Shown one piece after another: positions 48,163-57,986 of a stretch of 64,000 bases of DNA. The translations under genes and the position numbers were made by a program. Positions within the stretch are counted from its first letter, which is position 1. Each line of letters starts with the position of its first letter. The stretch lies in assembly GCA_963931865.1 (NCBI GenBank), contig OZ007506.1:21546372-21610371 (forward strand). The letters are read 5' to 3'. Origin of the DNA: Axinella damicornis. Lineage: Eukaryota; Porifera; Demospongiae; Axinellida; Axinellidae. The notes below the pieces were generated by a model. That model was given only the letters and a program-made list of their open reading frames with translations. It made no database searches and was not told the DNA's origin.

Positions 48163-48263
48163 AATATTGGTCCGGCAGGAAGTAGGGCAATGGGTTCGGT
48201 TCTAGATGCGCGCGCGTTTCCGGTACCCATACCTAAAGTATGTACTTCCTGCCGGACCAATAT
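48163..48263. mobile_element. Inverted-repeat element of about 100 bp
   Basis: ATTGGTCCGGCAGGAAGTA on the left is the reverse complement of TACTTCCTGCCGGACCAAT on the right, around a loop of about 60 bp containing GCGCGCGCG. A related single end (ACTACCTGCCAGACCAATAT) lies near 52817-52840, so the sequence is dispersed. It sits in the 350-bp gap between the PEX7 ATG and the beta-galactosidase stop, where it may overlap the PEX7 promoter. Confidence 0.65.
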
Positions 48264-48421
48264 CCACGTCGAAAAAAATAAAATTGCACATGCGTATGGT
48301 AATACGTAATCACACTGATCGATACATATATAATACGATATAGCTATCCATGTAGCAACCAGAAAATGATGTCAGGCTGCCTGAAATATTAAACTTAGTC
48401 TGGGATCCAGACTATATTGAA

Positions 48422-51400
48422 CTAGACCGCTTGAGAAGGTGACACATAAACCACGGTGGAGTCCACCAGGGAAACTCTGCTGGGATCGGGGGCGCCGAGC
48501 TCTTCGACCAACACTAGCAGGTTAGTGCCCTGGATGAAGTCTGGGGGGATGAAGTAGTACTGTTGCACACGAACCCCATCGACCTCGATCAGCCAGTACC
48601 GTCCCAGGTCCATTCCGTTGAGGTAGATGTGTCCCCGGCCCATTCCATCCAGGTTCAGCAGGAGTGTGTGCCCAGCCGAGATGTTTGGCCGGGCAAATGA
48701 GCACCGGAACCAAACAAGAGGCTGGTTCACGTATTTCTGCCAGTCACTGGTCCATGGAACGGTAGACAATCCCTCTGATGTGTAGACCTCACGAATCTCC
48801 CCATCCAGTTTCGCCCGGTGCTCCCACACCCTCTCGGTGAGGTCTGTGGATAGGCCAAGGAGGACTGTGCCGATTATCCCCTTGCTCTGGTAGCTACCTG
48901 GCGCAACACCATTGTGAATGCCAAGACTGACGGAGAGAAATGTGAGGTTGTGGAGACTGGAATCGCTGAGTGAAATCGGTAGGATGAAAATGGCATTGCC
49001 ACTTGTGTGTTCGTTGTTGTAGGTATTTGACTGCAGTTTGCCATCCACAAATGCCAGCATAGCATTGGCCTGTGTAGATAGGAGAGTTACATTATAATTA
49101 CCAGCTTTGTCCACTTGAATGGACGTCTGGTAAAACAGGTATTCCGACTCGTCTTGAGTGACACTCAGCTGCTCCAGGGGGTACTGACTCCTGAAGCTTG
49201 CTTCCAGCGTGCTAACTTCCTCCTGCCAGGCTACCCAGACAAACTTGTTCCCAAGAGTTATGTAAATACGCTCAGTGGGTAGCCTGGTGGAGTTGACTTT
49301 TGCTGAGCAATACAACTCCATGCCACTGGTGAGGTCTATGAGGGTGGACGAGTCGGAGGGGAGGGTGTACACTCGGTCCTTAAACTTGATCCACACAGCG
49401 GTTTCATCCCAATTCTCCAGGAAGGCGACTCCTACTGAGTCTGTCGTGTAGGCAAATGCGTACTGTTTGGTGGCTTTGACAAATGCGCCAGCAGAGCTGT
49501 TGAACACTGTTATTAGCTGTGGGTTGTTGATCTGAGAGTCACAGCCAAGGAGAACACTGCTGTACGTACCAAGCAGCTTGTGGAGTCGCTGAAGGTGAGT
49601 CTTTTTTGGTTCGTTTGGCAGTCCATCGGAATGAAGGTTGACCCCATCAGCGTATTTGTTGGTGATGGAGGATGCTGCCCACTGCGCAAAGTGATTCCCT
49701 CCAAACCACATGTAGTAGTTGTGGTGTGCCCCTCCACGAGCAAACCACCTCATGATTGCCTGAGAGATGTCTTCAGGGCTACGATCGTCCCATGGAGTCA
49801 GTGGTACCTTGTCCCACTCTTGGTACCAACCCTCGTTCTCCGTCCACGCCAGAGGCTGGCCAGGGAAACTCTTTGCGTGGTTTTCAGCGTACGTGGTGCA
49901 GTCGTCTCCGTTACAAGTGTTTATCATGTTGCTTGCACTGTGGCCGTTGCACATTACCCAGGGTATGTCCAGCTTGAGATCAGCGGCAAACTCCCCACAC
50001 CAGTCAATATAAGAGGGATCATCCCACCCGTACTCATTCTCGATCTGCGCCATAATGATAGGCCCACCATTCTTAGCGAGGTAGGGGGTCGCGTAAGTCG
50101 CAATGTCTTTCACGAAGCGGCCCATTTCTTTCTTCCAGGGGTCGTTGTTGCTACGTAGCTGCATGCCAGGAATGGTATTCAACCATACAGGGAGGCCACC
50201 TGTAATATATTTACAAGGGATTACTAGAGATTACTAGACATACGTACACCATACCAGGAGGCCACCTGGATGACTAGGATTACATGTACATGTACTACTG
50301 CAATCAGGGAGTGCTAGCACACTTGACCTAACAGCAAGGTATGGTCCAGTCATACAAGGACACACTGGCTGGCACACTTACAAAGACTGGTCACATCCAC
50401 AGCTGTCTCCCTCCTCCCTCTCCCTCCCTCCTTCTCCCTCCTCCCTCTCCCTCCCTCCCTCCTCCCTCCTCCCTCTCCCTCCCTCCCTCCTCCCTCTCCC
50501 TCCCTCCCTCTCCCTCCTCCCTCTCCCTCCCTCCCTCCTCCCTCTCCCTCTCCCTCCCTCCTCCCTCTCCCTCCTCCCTCTCCCTCCTCCCTCTCCCTCC
50601 TCCCTCCTCCCTCCTCCCTCTCCCTCCCCTTACCATAGTTCCACTCTGCACACACATATGGTCCAATTCTCAGGTTCACAAAGAGTCCAGCAGCTGCTGC
50701 CTTCTCCACAAAGAGCATCCAGTTTGCACTGCCAGCGAAGTTGTACTCCTGTCCCTGTTTGAACTCGTGGAGGTTCCAGAATATGTAGATCTCCACCATG
50801 TTCAGCCCGTCCTGCACCATCTTCTGGAGGATGTCGTCCCACATGCCCGGGGTGGAGCGAGGGTAGTGCACAGAGCCAGAGAGAAGGAGGGTTCGGGAAC
50901 CATCAACGATGAAGCTGCGGTTGTCATAGGTGACCGTGTACTTGTCCTTCCCCTTCACATCGCTGTAGTATAGCAGCCTCTTGGGGTTCCTGTGGTGTTG
51001 TAGGATTTGTACAGTATTTGTAACTACCAACACAGCAGTGGGGTCTGGTGGGAACACACAATTTGCTCCCACTTCGTGTCAAACATACACAAACAGTACG
51101 GCTTCAGTGCAGGATGGGCGAGTATAGTCAAAATCAGGCAGCAGAAAGCATAAAATAATGTGCTCACAGAGGTAGGTACATAGCCTCGTTCCCAGGCCTT
51201 CCGCACCTCCAGTTTTTGATCGCTTGCAGCATGCAAAAACGGAGAGGTGCGGAAGGCCTGGGAACGAGGCTAGTAGGTACATGCGTGGGGAGATTGAGAG
51301 GTCAGTCAAGAGCCACAATCTCCACCGTGATGAGCAAGGCACGGATGGGTGAGTCTTGTTCAACACATGTATCCCCATTTAGATCTTGACAAAATTTCTA

Positions 51401-52303
51401 TACGGATGGTTTTTGCTCCAAGAAATAATTATGTTGTATAAATACTCATTATTATGACATTGTGTTGTACTCAGTACTTACTTATCATGAGTTCATTTCT
51501 CATAGAATTGTGTGGAATTGGGCGAATTTATGGAGAAAATTTGAGTGGTGAGGAATTGAATTAGAACGTGACCTGGAAGTGATGAGTACCAGGGTACTTG
51601 CAAATAGAATGATTCCACTCTGGAGATTCAATCCCAATGCTCTGCCTGAAGTACATAGCGTTCCTGTAATCAGAAGCCTAAAGAAGCACCTTATTTGTAC
51701 ATGTGGCCTGAGTCACATGACTCAGTGTATTATTGCGTACACATTATTATTGCATACACATTCCAGCTGCCTGAGTCACATGAGTCAATTGAAAGGTGTT
51801 TGCATATTAATTATTTTTTGACATCTGAGATCACACAATATTTTCTGTTAGGTAACAGCATAGATAATATTTACGCTCTATTATCTATGGTAACAGAAGG
51901 TATTGGGCAATCCGTAATTAAAAGTTAGTTGTGTTCTGTACGCTCAGCCAGCTGGCCTCGTTCACAGGCCATCTAGCCTACACTTCCAGTTTTTGATCGC
52001 TTGCAGTAACTCAGCCAGCCCATTTGGGGGTGCATATTCACTTGACATGGTATTGGGTTGGTAATGTTTATGTCTGCACCTCTCGCGGGCCAGACCCCCC
52101 GCGTGCGAAAAATCGTCTAGGAACGTCGAACGCAACAAGACTATACCCCACCCGCGCGCCCCGTAGGGTACGCGCGAGGACCAAGCGCCTCGGGATAGAC
52201 TAGTGAACCGCTAGCAGGTCGCTCACTTGATGGGGATTGGGCTGCAGGACGCTGCCGCGAGGAGAGAGAGAAGACACAGAACCGACGCAACCCTTCTATC
52301 CAT
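48422..52303 (-). CDS. Secreted GH35 beta-galactosidase, plant-type architecture
   Basis: Retaining glycoside hydrolase expected to remove terminal beta-galactose from glycans. Exons (minus): 52303-52227, 50989-50634, 50199-48422, giving 736 residues with matching phases. Exon 1 encodes a signal peptide (MDRRVASVLCLLSLLAAAS), so the enzyme is secreted or lysosomal. The TIM-barrel part includes SGSVHYPRSTPGMW, RIGPYVCAEWNYGG, the acid/base IENEYG (Glu200) and the nucleophile in WTENEGW (Glu265). The MINTCNG and NYYMWFGG stretches match plant BGALs more than animal GLB1. The C-terminal jelly-roll part has GMGRGHIYLNGMDLGRYW. Exon 1 was found by phase and donor match, about 1.2 kb upstream of exon 2. 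The gene is divergent from Arpin across 117 bp. Confidence 0.92.
50400..50630. repeat. CCT/CCCT polypyrimidine repeat
   Basis: About 230 bp of CTCCCTCCCTCCTCCCT-type repeats abutting the exon 2 donor of the beta-galactosidase. On the coding strand it is a purine-only GGGAGGGAGGA stretch right after the donor. Confidence 0.93.
51181..51272. mobile_element. 92-bp palindromic element with 9-bp target duplication
   Basis: TAGCCTCGTTCCCAGGCCTT through CCGCACCTCC pairs with GGAGAGGTGCGGAAGGCCTG and the closing GAACGAGGCTA. Identical flanks GTAGGTACA lie at 51172-51180 and 51273-51281. It sits in intron 1 of the beta-galactosidase. The arm sequence TTTTTGATCGCTTGCAG recurs in a fragment near 51985-52010. 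Confidence 0.92.
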
Positions 52304-52420
52304 GGTGCACTGATCCGGTGATCATTACACCCCTGTCGCGCCCAACACACGCCCACAAAATAATTAGAAAGTTAATTAATAGGGTCTTACCGTTATTTGT
52401 TGTTATGTAGCTTGTACGAG
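52304..52420. promoter_or_regulatory. Divergent beta-galactosidase/Arpin promoter region
   Basis: Only 117 bp separate the two start codons. The flanking 52080-52350 stretch is CpG-rich for this window (CGCGCG motifs), suggesting an unmethylated bidirectional promoter. No TATA box. Inferred from geometry. Confidence 0.5.
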
Positions 52421-53041
52421 ATGAGTCGCGCGCATATGATCTACCAGGACCAACCTCTGCAGCAGGAGGTGGTGAGGACCAGCAGGTGGCAGGGCAAGTG
52501 GGACCCGCAGACTCTGCAGCGGTGAGGGGGGCATGCTTTACTGTAGACAGAGATCTCTGTGCAGCTTCATGAACTTCCCTCTCCTACCCCCTCTGCAGGG
52601 GTGCCGGGGTGTTGCTAGAAGGTGTGTTTCACAAGAGAGTGAAGCACACTGTTCAGGACTCTGAGGGAGGCAAGGTCAGTCATGGCCTTGCAAGGGACAG
52701 TTTCCTTCTATGGTTTAGGCCAGGGCTAGCCTCGTTCCCAGGCTATAGGCCCAGGGCCAGTGTAGTCTCTGCCCCAGACCCAAACCAAATGCACATACGT
52801 GCCTTAAAGTATGACTGTACTACCTGCCAGACCAATATCCACCATACGGAAGATTCATTGTGCCGCTGACGGCATTTGTCTTGCTGGCTACACCCCATCC
52901 TAGACAATCCATAGTGCAATCAAAGGTTGCTAGTGTGTAACAGTCGATTTGATCAAGGTTTGGCTGTGTAGTGACCGCTCCTTGTCTGTCAACAGTGAAA
53001 GGGCGCGAACTAATGCCTCCCCACCTCGCACACACGCACAC

Positions 53042-53088
<47 letters not shown>

Positions 53089-54507
53089 CACACACACACA
53101 CACACACATACACAGCATCGCTTTGTTGTGTTTCATGTGGAATTCAAGCATGGCTGTCAGAGGAAGTTCGATGTGCACGGGCATGAGGTGGAGCCAAACT
53201 TTGGCCAGATGGGCCTGGTTAGAACGGGCTACCTGCACTCTTCATACAGTGAGTCAGCAAACGCAGCCCCTTCCAATAGATACATACGCATTCTACATCC
53301 AATCTGAGACGAAGTCTATTTACATGGTAACCAACGGGTTGTTGTTTCCATGGCAACAGAAACCTGGAATTTCATTACAATGCAACCTGGTAGTCTCAGC
53401 CTCAGACCCAAACCAACCCGAACGTTTACTGGAATCAATCCATGTTTGGGTCTGGAGCTGAGACTAGCAACCAGGTAAGCACTGATGAGCATGCTCTCCT
53501 GAGGGGTTTATGGAGATTAATCGTTATGTAATATTGTGTAGGCTTGGGTAACTGAGTTTCTTGTCATCTCCACGTACCACACACACATCCTCTCTGCAGA
53601 GTCGGAGGCTAAGGGAACTGCGGACATCTTGGACTTCCAGGAAGTGAGCAGGAGACTGCACTCTCCACTGGTGGAGTTTGTCCCTCCACAGCATGCGCAC
53701 TCCCTGTGCTTCTGGGCAGATGAGCAGACCTACGACCACGTGGAGCTGGGGTTTGGGCAAGGTGTCCGACTGAAGACCAAAGGCGACTCACCATTCATTG
53801 GTAATCCTGTTATGCCACACAGTAAATGGGCCGAGTTTCTCAGTAAGGATTGCATGTAACAAGTTGTCCAATGGCATAAACTCAGGGGGTTTAATGCCTG
53901 CATCTTCTTTTAAGTCTCTTAAGTATAGTTGGTAAATTAGCAAAAGAAATCTAGGTAGTTTTGGTGACTGGAAACAGCACTACATGCTGACATTGTTGGA
54001 CTTGCCCCCCCCCTCAGCCTCTCTGACCCGACTGGACACAGAGCAGAAACAGCATTCAGCCAACTATGCTGGTGGGGAGAAGGCGGGGCAGAGCTGGACG
54101 GAGAAAGTGATGGGGGTGAAGCAGACGCAGGAGCCTCCCAAGACCCTCCCCCAGGACCTGCAGGAGGGTGTCGAGGAGGAGGAGTGGGTGAGTGGATTTG
54201 CTGCAACAGACCTGTTCTCTTGGTTGCCGATCGAGCCAACATGTGCCTTGAGCCTTTTCTTGTACACCAAGATTGTTTCCAAGGAAGAAGTGAATTACTG
54301 TTACATACATGATAGGTGTGGTACAAGCCACTCTCCGAGGATAGACACTGCTTGGCCATATCACGCCTATGTATGGCTACCCATGCACTTTCAGGAAGCA
54401 ATCTCGGCCAGTGCAGGTCTGTTTATGAGTGATGGTTCAAAGCTAGTAAGCTTTTTCCAATCGTGATGTGGTGTTATCATGTATTGTATATTCCACAGGA
54501 CGACTAA
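52421..54507 (+). CDS. ARPIN: Arpin, inhibitor of the Arp2/3 complex
   Basis: Inhibits Arp2/3-driven branched actin assembly at the lamellipodium edge downstream of Rac. Exons: 52421-52521, 52599-52674, 53116-53248, 53600-53800, 54018-54187, 54499-54507, giving 229 residues with all phases consistent (family length about 226). Recognisable features are the start MSRAHMIYQD, GKWDP, GVLLEG, the RKFDVHGHEVEPNF block, LHSSYKSEAKG, GQGVRLKTKGDSPF and the C-terminal acidic EEEEWDD, the Arp2/3-binding A motif with its conserved Trp. The final coding exon is only nine nucleotides (Asp-Asp-stop), so the last residues of the acidic motif depend on this splice. The gene converges on EED. Confidence 0.95.
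53026..53113. repeat. (CA)n microsatellite at a splice acceptor
   Basis: CA-rich tract ending in the ACACAG acceptor of Arpin exon 3. Confidence 0.93.
53390..53466. mobile_element. 77-bp palindromic element with 9-bp target duplication
   Basis: TAGTCTCAGCCTCAGACCCA opposite TGGGTCTGGAGCTGAGACTA. Flanks GCAACCTGG (53381-53389) and GCAACCAGG (53467-53475) differ at one base. The tips TAGTCTC/GAGACTA differ from TAGCCTC, marking a subfamily. It lies in an Arpin intron. Confidence 0.75.
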
Positions 54508-54599
54508 AAACTGTTCTTCACAATCAACAAAATTCTTTTAGGACAAATTGATAGGCAGGTTTAATACACAATGTCATGTATACTGGAGTCAGCAGCTGT

Positions 54600-57579
54600 T
54601 CACTTCTTTCCTTCTCTCCTGTCCCACCGCCAGATCGTACCGTTGTCACACACACTCACCATACACCTGTACACACAGACACAACATTTCTCTGTGAAAT
54701 AATACTCGGAATTGCTGGTGGTGAAACAATGTACTTACGATCCATCTTTGCTAATGGTGGTCTGTCTAATGGCTGTGACACACCTTGGGTGAGAGAGAGT
54801 GTGAGGCCTGTGGTTGTGTGAGTGTGTGCATGTATATGTGTGGTATATGTGCACGTATATATGTGTACGTGCGACGTCATGCGTGTGTAGGTGTGTGCGT
54901 GTGTGTACGTGTGCCAACAATCACACTGGCAATGATCACATGATATGCTTTCAATTGCTACTGGCCATGGATGGCCCACCTGAGTTTGTTAGGCTCATCC
55001 ACAGTGAGGTCCCAGACAAAGACCTTGCCCACCTGGTTACCCAGTACCAACAGTTCGTGCTTGTAGTCGACACAGAAACGGATGAACCAAATATCACAGT
55101 GCGATACCTCCAGCCTTTACGTGTGTGCAGGGGGCAGGGAAGATAAACCACCATTGCAGCCTTGTTCCCAGCTGGCTGGGGTATGAGGAGGGCTTCACTG
55201 ACCTGTGCAGTACGGTGGGGGTGGAGGTGGTCGTGTGCTCCCCCTCCGGCGGCGGCTTCCAGAGGACAATACAGTTCTCACAGGACTTTGAGAGGGCCAG
55301 TTGCCCAAACCAGCGGACACAGTCCACGTAGTTGCGATGGATGTCTCGTGTGGAGAAGGTGGGGAAGTGGACGGAGAGGGTTGGGAAACTCCTGTGCGGG
55401 TGGGAGGGAGATCTCACTTCAATACTCCAGTGAAACAGGCTAGCTTCTCTGACAGCCACCTTTTAGAGCTTCGCTGGTACTCGGAAGAGTCCCGGATGGC
55501 CTGTTGAAGTTTGGGTGTGTCAGCCTCCCACAGCTTGAGGGCGTGGTCCATACCACAGGAGAGGATGCGTGTGCCAGAGAAATTGAAATCCTGTTGGGGG
55601 GGGGGGGGGGACCAATGAGGAATACCCCTGGACGATCTATCACTGCTATATTGCTATAATAGGGTAATCTGCGTATCCTAGCATGGGGATTCAATATCGT
55701 GTATCTTGGATACCGCAGCACAACTTGATACTTTGGGTCGTCAAATCAAATCACTACTCACAGCACTGAGCACCTCGTCCCTGTGGCCCTCCACACCACC
55801 CAATATGGCAATACACACACTGGTCTTCAGGTTCCACAGCCTCAGGGCATGGTCTGGGGACGGTGGAATGGAACAGAGTCAAATGAACCAATTAGGTCAA
55901 CCATTACCATGCAACGCACCTTTGCTGGCAGACAGCAGGAGGCGTGGGTCATGAGGGTGGACCTTCAACTCATTTATAGCGTTCCCATGGCCTGAAAAGG
56001 ACTGGAGGGGAAGAAAGGATGGATGGAGGGATGGACGGAAAATGGAGGCGGTTTGTTCACTTACTGCTCTGCATGTGACTGTGCTTGTACTGCAGTGACA
56101 ATCACACAAGATGATACAATACACTGCACATCGTAGACCTGGAGTCTAGCTAGCGCTGCCTGGCCCACCCTATTATTCTGATGATGCCTTTTGCCCCAGC
56201 AATCGCCAGCAGACTCTCCCCTGTCTCCGTGTCATATGCCCACGCACATGTGTAATAGTTCTCATCAGGCTGCAGTGGGCGAGAGGTTAGAGAGCTCATG
56301 AAGTATAAACAGACTCAGTTGTGTACTGTGAGGGTTCCCGGCCTACGTCAGCATCGCTGTACGCTTGCAGTGCTGTGTTGCTGCCGTCACTGTTGCACCT
56401 GTATATTGTAGCCTGCAGGGGAGGGTTGAGGGAGAAGGTATGATGGTGGACGGGGAGGGTTGAGGGAGATGGTGGACAGGGAGGGTTGAGGGAGACGGTA
56501 TGATAGTGGACGGGGAGGGTTGAGGGAGAAGGTATGATGGTGGACGGGGAGGGTTGAGGGAGAAGGTATGATGGTGGACGGGGAGGGTTGAGGGAGAAGG
56601 TATGATGGTGGACGGGGAGGGTTGAGGGAGAAGGTATGATGGTGGACGGGGAGGGTTGAGGGAGAAGGCATGATGGTGGACGGGGAGGGTTGAGGGAGAA
56701 GGTACAATGGGGGTTGAGGGAGAAGGTATGATGGTGGATGCGGAGGGTTGAGGGAGAAGGTATGATGGTGGATGCGGAGGGTTGAGAGACAAGATATGAT
56801 GGTGGGGGATGGTAGACAGGGAGGGTTGAGGGGGGAGGCAACCGTACAAATCGGTCCAACTCACCCGGTTGCTGCCCACCGTCGCAAACACCTTCACGTC
56901 CTCAAGGTACCAGTTGAACTGCACACCAAACAGTGGCAACCCATGCTCCTCCTGCAGGGAGGAGACACAAGGGGAAGAACAGATTGGGAGGGACAGGTTA
57001 GGTTGTCCCTGTGTCAACTGTTTGGTGCTGCACCCAATGGATTGCATCACAATACAACCATCCAGTCTGACCTAACCTCGTTCCCAGGCTCTCTCGCCAA
57101 AAGGAAAAGAGAGAGCCTGGGAGTCAGACCAGGGGTGGTCACTCCAACACGCACCGCATACTCAGAACTGTGATCAGTGTCACCATCCATATGATAACTG
57201 TGTGACCTTTTTAAAGTATACAGAGTAATACAGTAAGCCACACATATGTATGCCACACCCCTGTCCACCTAGTCACAGCTCTAGGTACGGTCCGGTGCTA
57301 TCACGGTGCTGATATTGGAGTGACCACTCCTTGTCGGACAAATTATACTGAAATGTATTTTCATGTTCGCATGACATGGAGAGTTTGTGTGGTGCATATG
57401 GCTAACCCTGTCCACCTGCAAAGCACACACATACATGCATATAAATCCAGTTCCTACACATACAAGTTGATTTGATCTACGCTGCAAGCAGACAGGAAGA
57501 CACAGGGAAAGGAGAAGAGCTACTCCTCGCGTACGGAGAGAATACCTACCTTCACTTGGGAGGCGAACTTGTAGCTCAT
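54600..57579 (-). CDS. EED: EED, Polycomb repressive complex 2 WD40 subunit
   Basis: Seven-bladed WD40 core subunit of PRC2. It binds H3K27me3 and stimulates EZH2. Exons (minus): 57582(ATG 57579)-57550, 56951-56865, 56412-56347, 56269-56169, 56138-56108, 56001-55920, 55853-55762, 55590-55460, 55391-55203, 55114-54980, 54783-54739, 54666-54600; all phases agree, giving 351 residues from this ATG. Strong matches include [95 protein letters not shown] and IWRWDRRE. The roughly 80-residue disordered N-terminal tail of vertebrate EED is absent, unless an upstream exon lies in the 400 bp before CMSS1. Aromatic-cage positions F and Y (PLFGV, ENYY) are kept; the expected WY pair reads WF (DIWFIRF). 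Confidence 0.93.
56418..56775. repeat. 35-bp minisatellite, about ten copies
   Basis: The unit GGGTTGAGGGAGAAGGTATG plus ATGGTGGACGGGGAG is repeated between EED exons 2 and 3. Reverse-strand open frames of 106-235 codons across it are artefacts. Confidence 0.94.
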
Positions 57580-57986
57580 CTCCTGATCCAGCCAGTGATA
57601 GCAGAATACATTGCACAGCGCTGCAGCAGTTTTTTCACCAAATTTTAAATAACGCACACTATGACAGCTAGAGAACATAGCTAATACATGTAATAGTATT
57701 CACAGCTCTTCCCATACCAATTGCAGACAGTGGTTTGCAATTTTACTTTTGCGATTACAGTCTGGTACCTGACTGTAACCGAAACGTTGCAAAAAAATTT
57801 TTGTTGCAAAACTACTGTTTACGTCCGAGATCCAAATGCTAAACAGAATATTGCTGAGCACGGTAACATGAGGATTACATCACTAGTGTCCTTCTTTGGA
57901 TCATTTACAGCTTCATGTCATCATAAGCTGGTTGCACAAGTGTACGCAAGTGACACAAGAATAAAATCTGACAAATTGGAGCACGT

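Noticed and set aside
50350..50650. Glu/Gly/Arg-rich extension of the beta-galactosidase frame
   Set aside because: It reads past the exon 2 donor into a polypurine intron repeat. The true exon ends at 50634.
51024..51378. Hydrophobic minus-strand frame upstream of beta-galactosidase exon 2 as its signal peptide
   Set aside because: It runs through a mini-element and has an early stop from the plausible ATG. The exon at 52303-52227 gives a proper signal peptide in the right phase.
52080..52360. GC-rich stretch as an rRNA fragment
   Set aside because: Looked rRNA-like at first, but the minus strand reads as the beta-galactosidase first exon with a donor, and no conserved rRNA core was recognised.
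56296..57050. Minus-strand frames of 106-235 codons rich in PSTL repeats
   Set aside because: Frame through a 35-bp minisatellite between EED exons 2 and 3. Only the short real exon parts are coding.
57060..57135. TAACCTCGTTCCCAGGCTCTC palindrome as an intact mini-element
   Set aside because: Stem visible, but the right tip is changed (AGTCAGACC) and there is no convincing 9-bp duplication.
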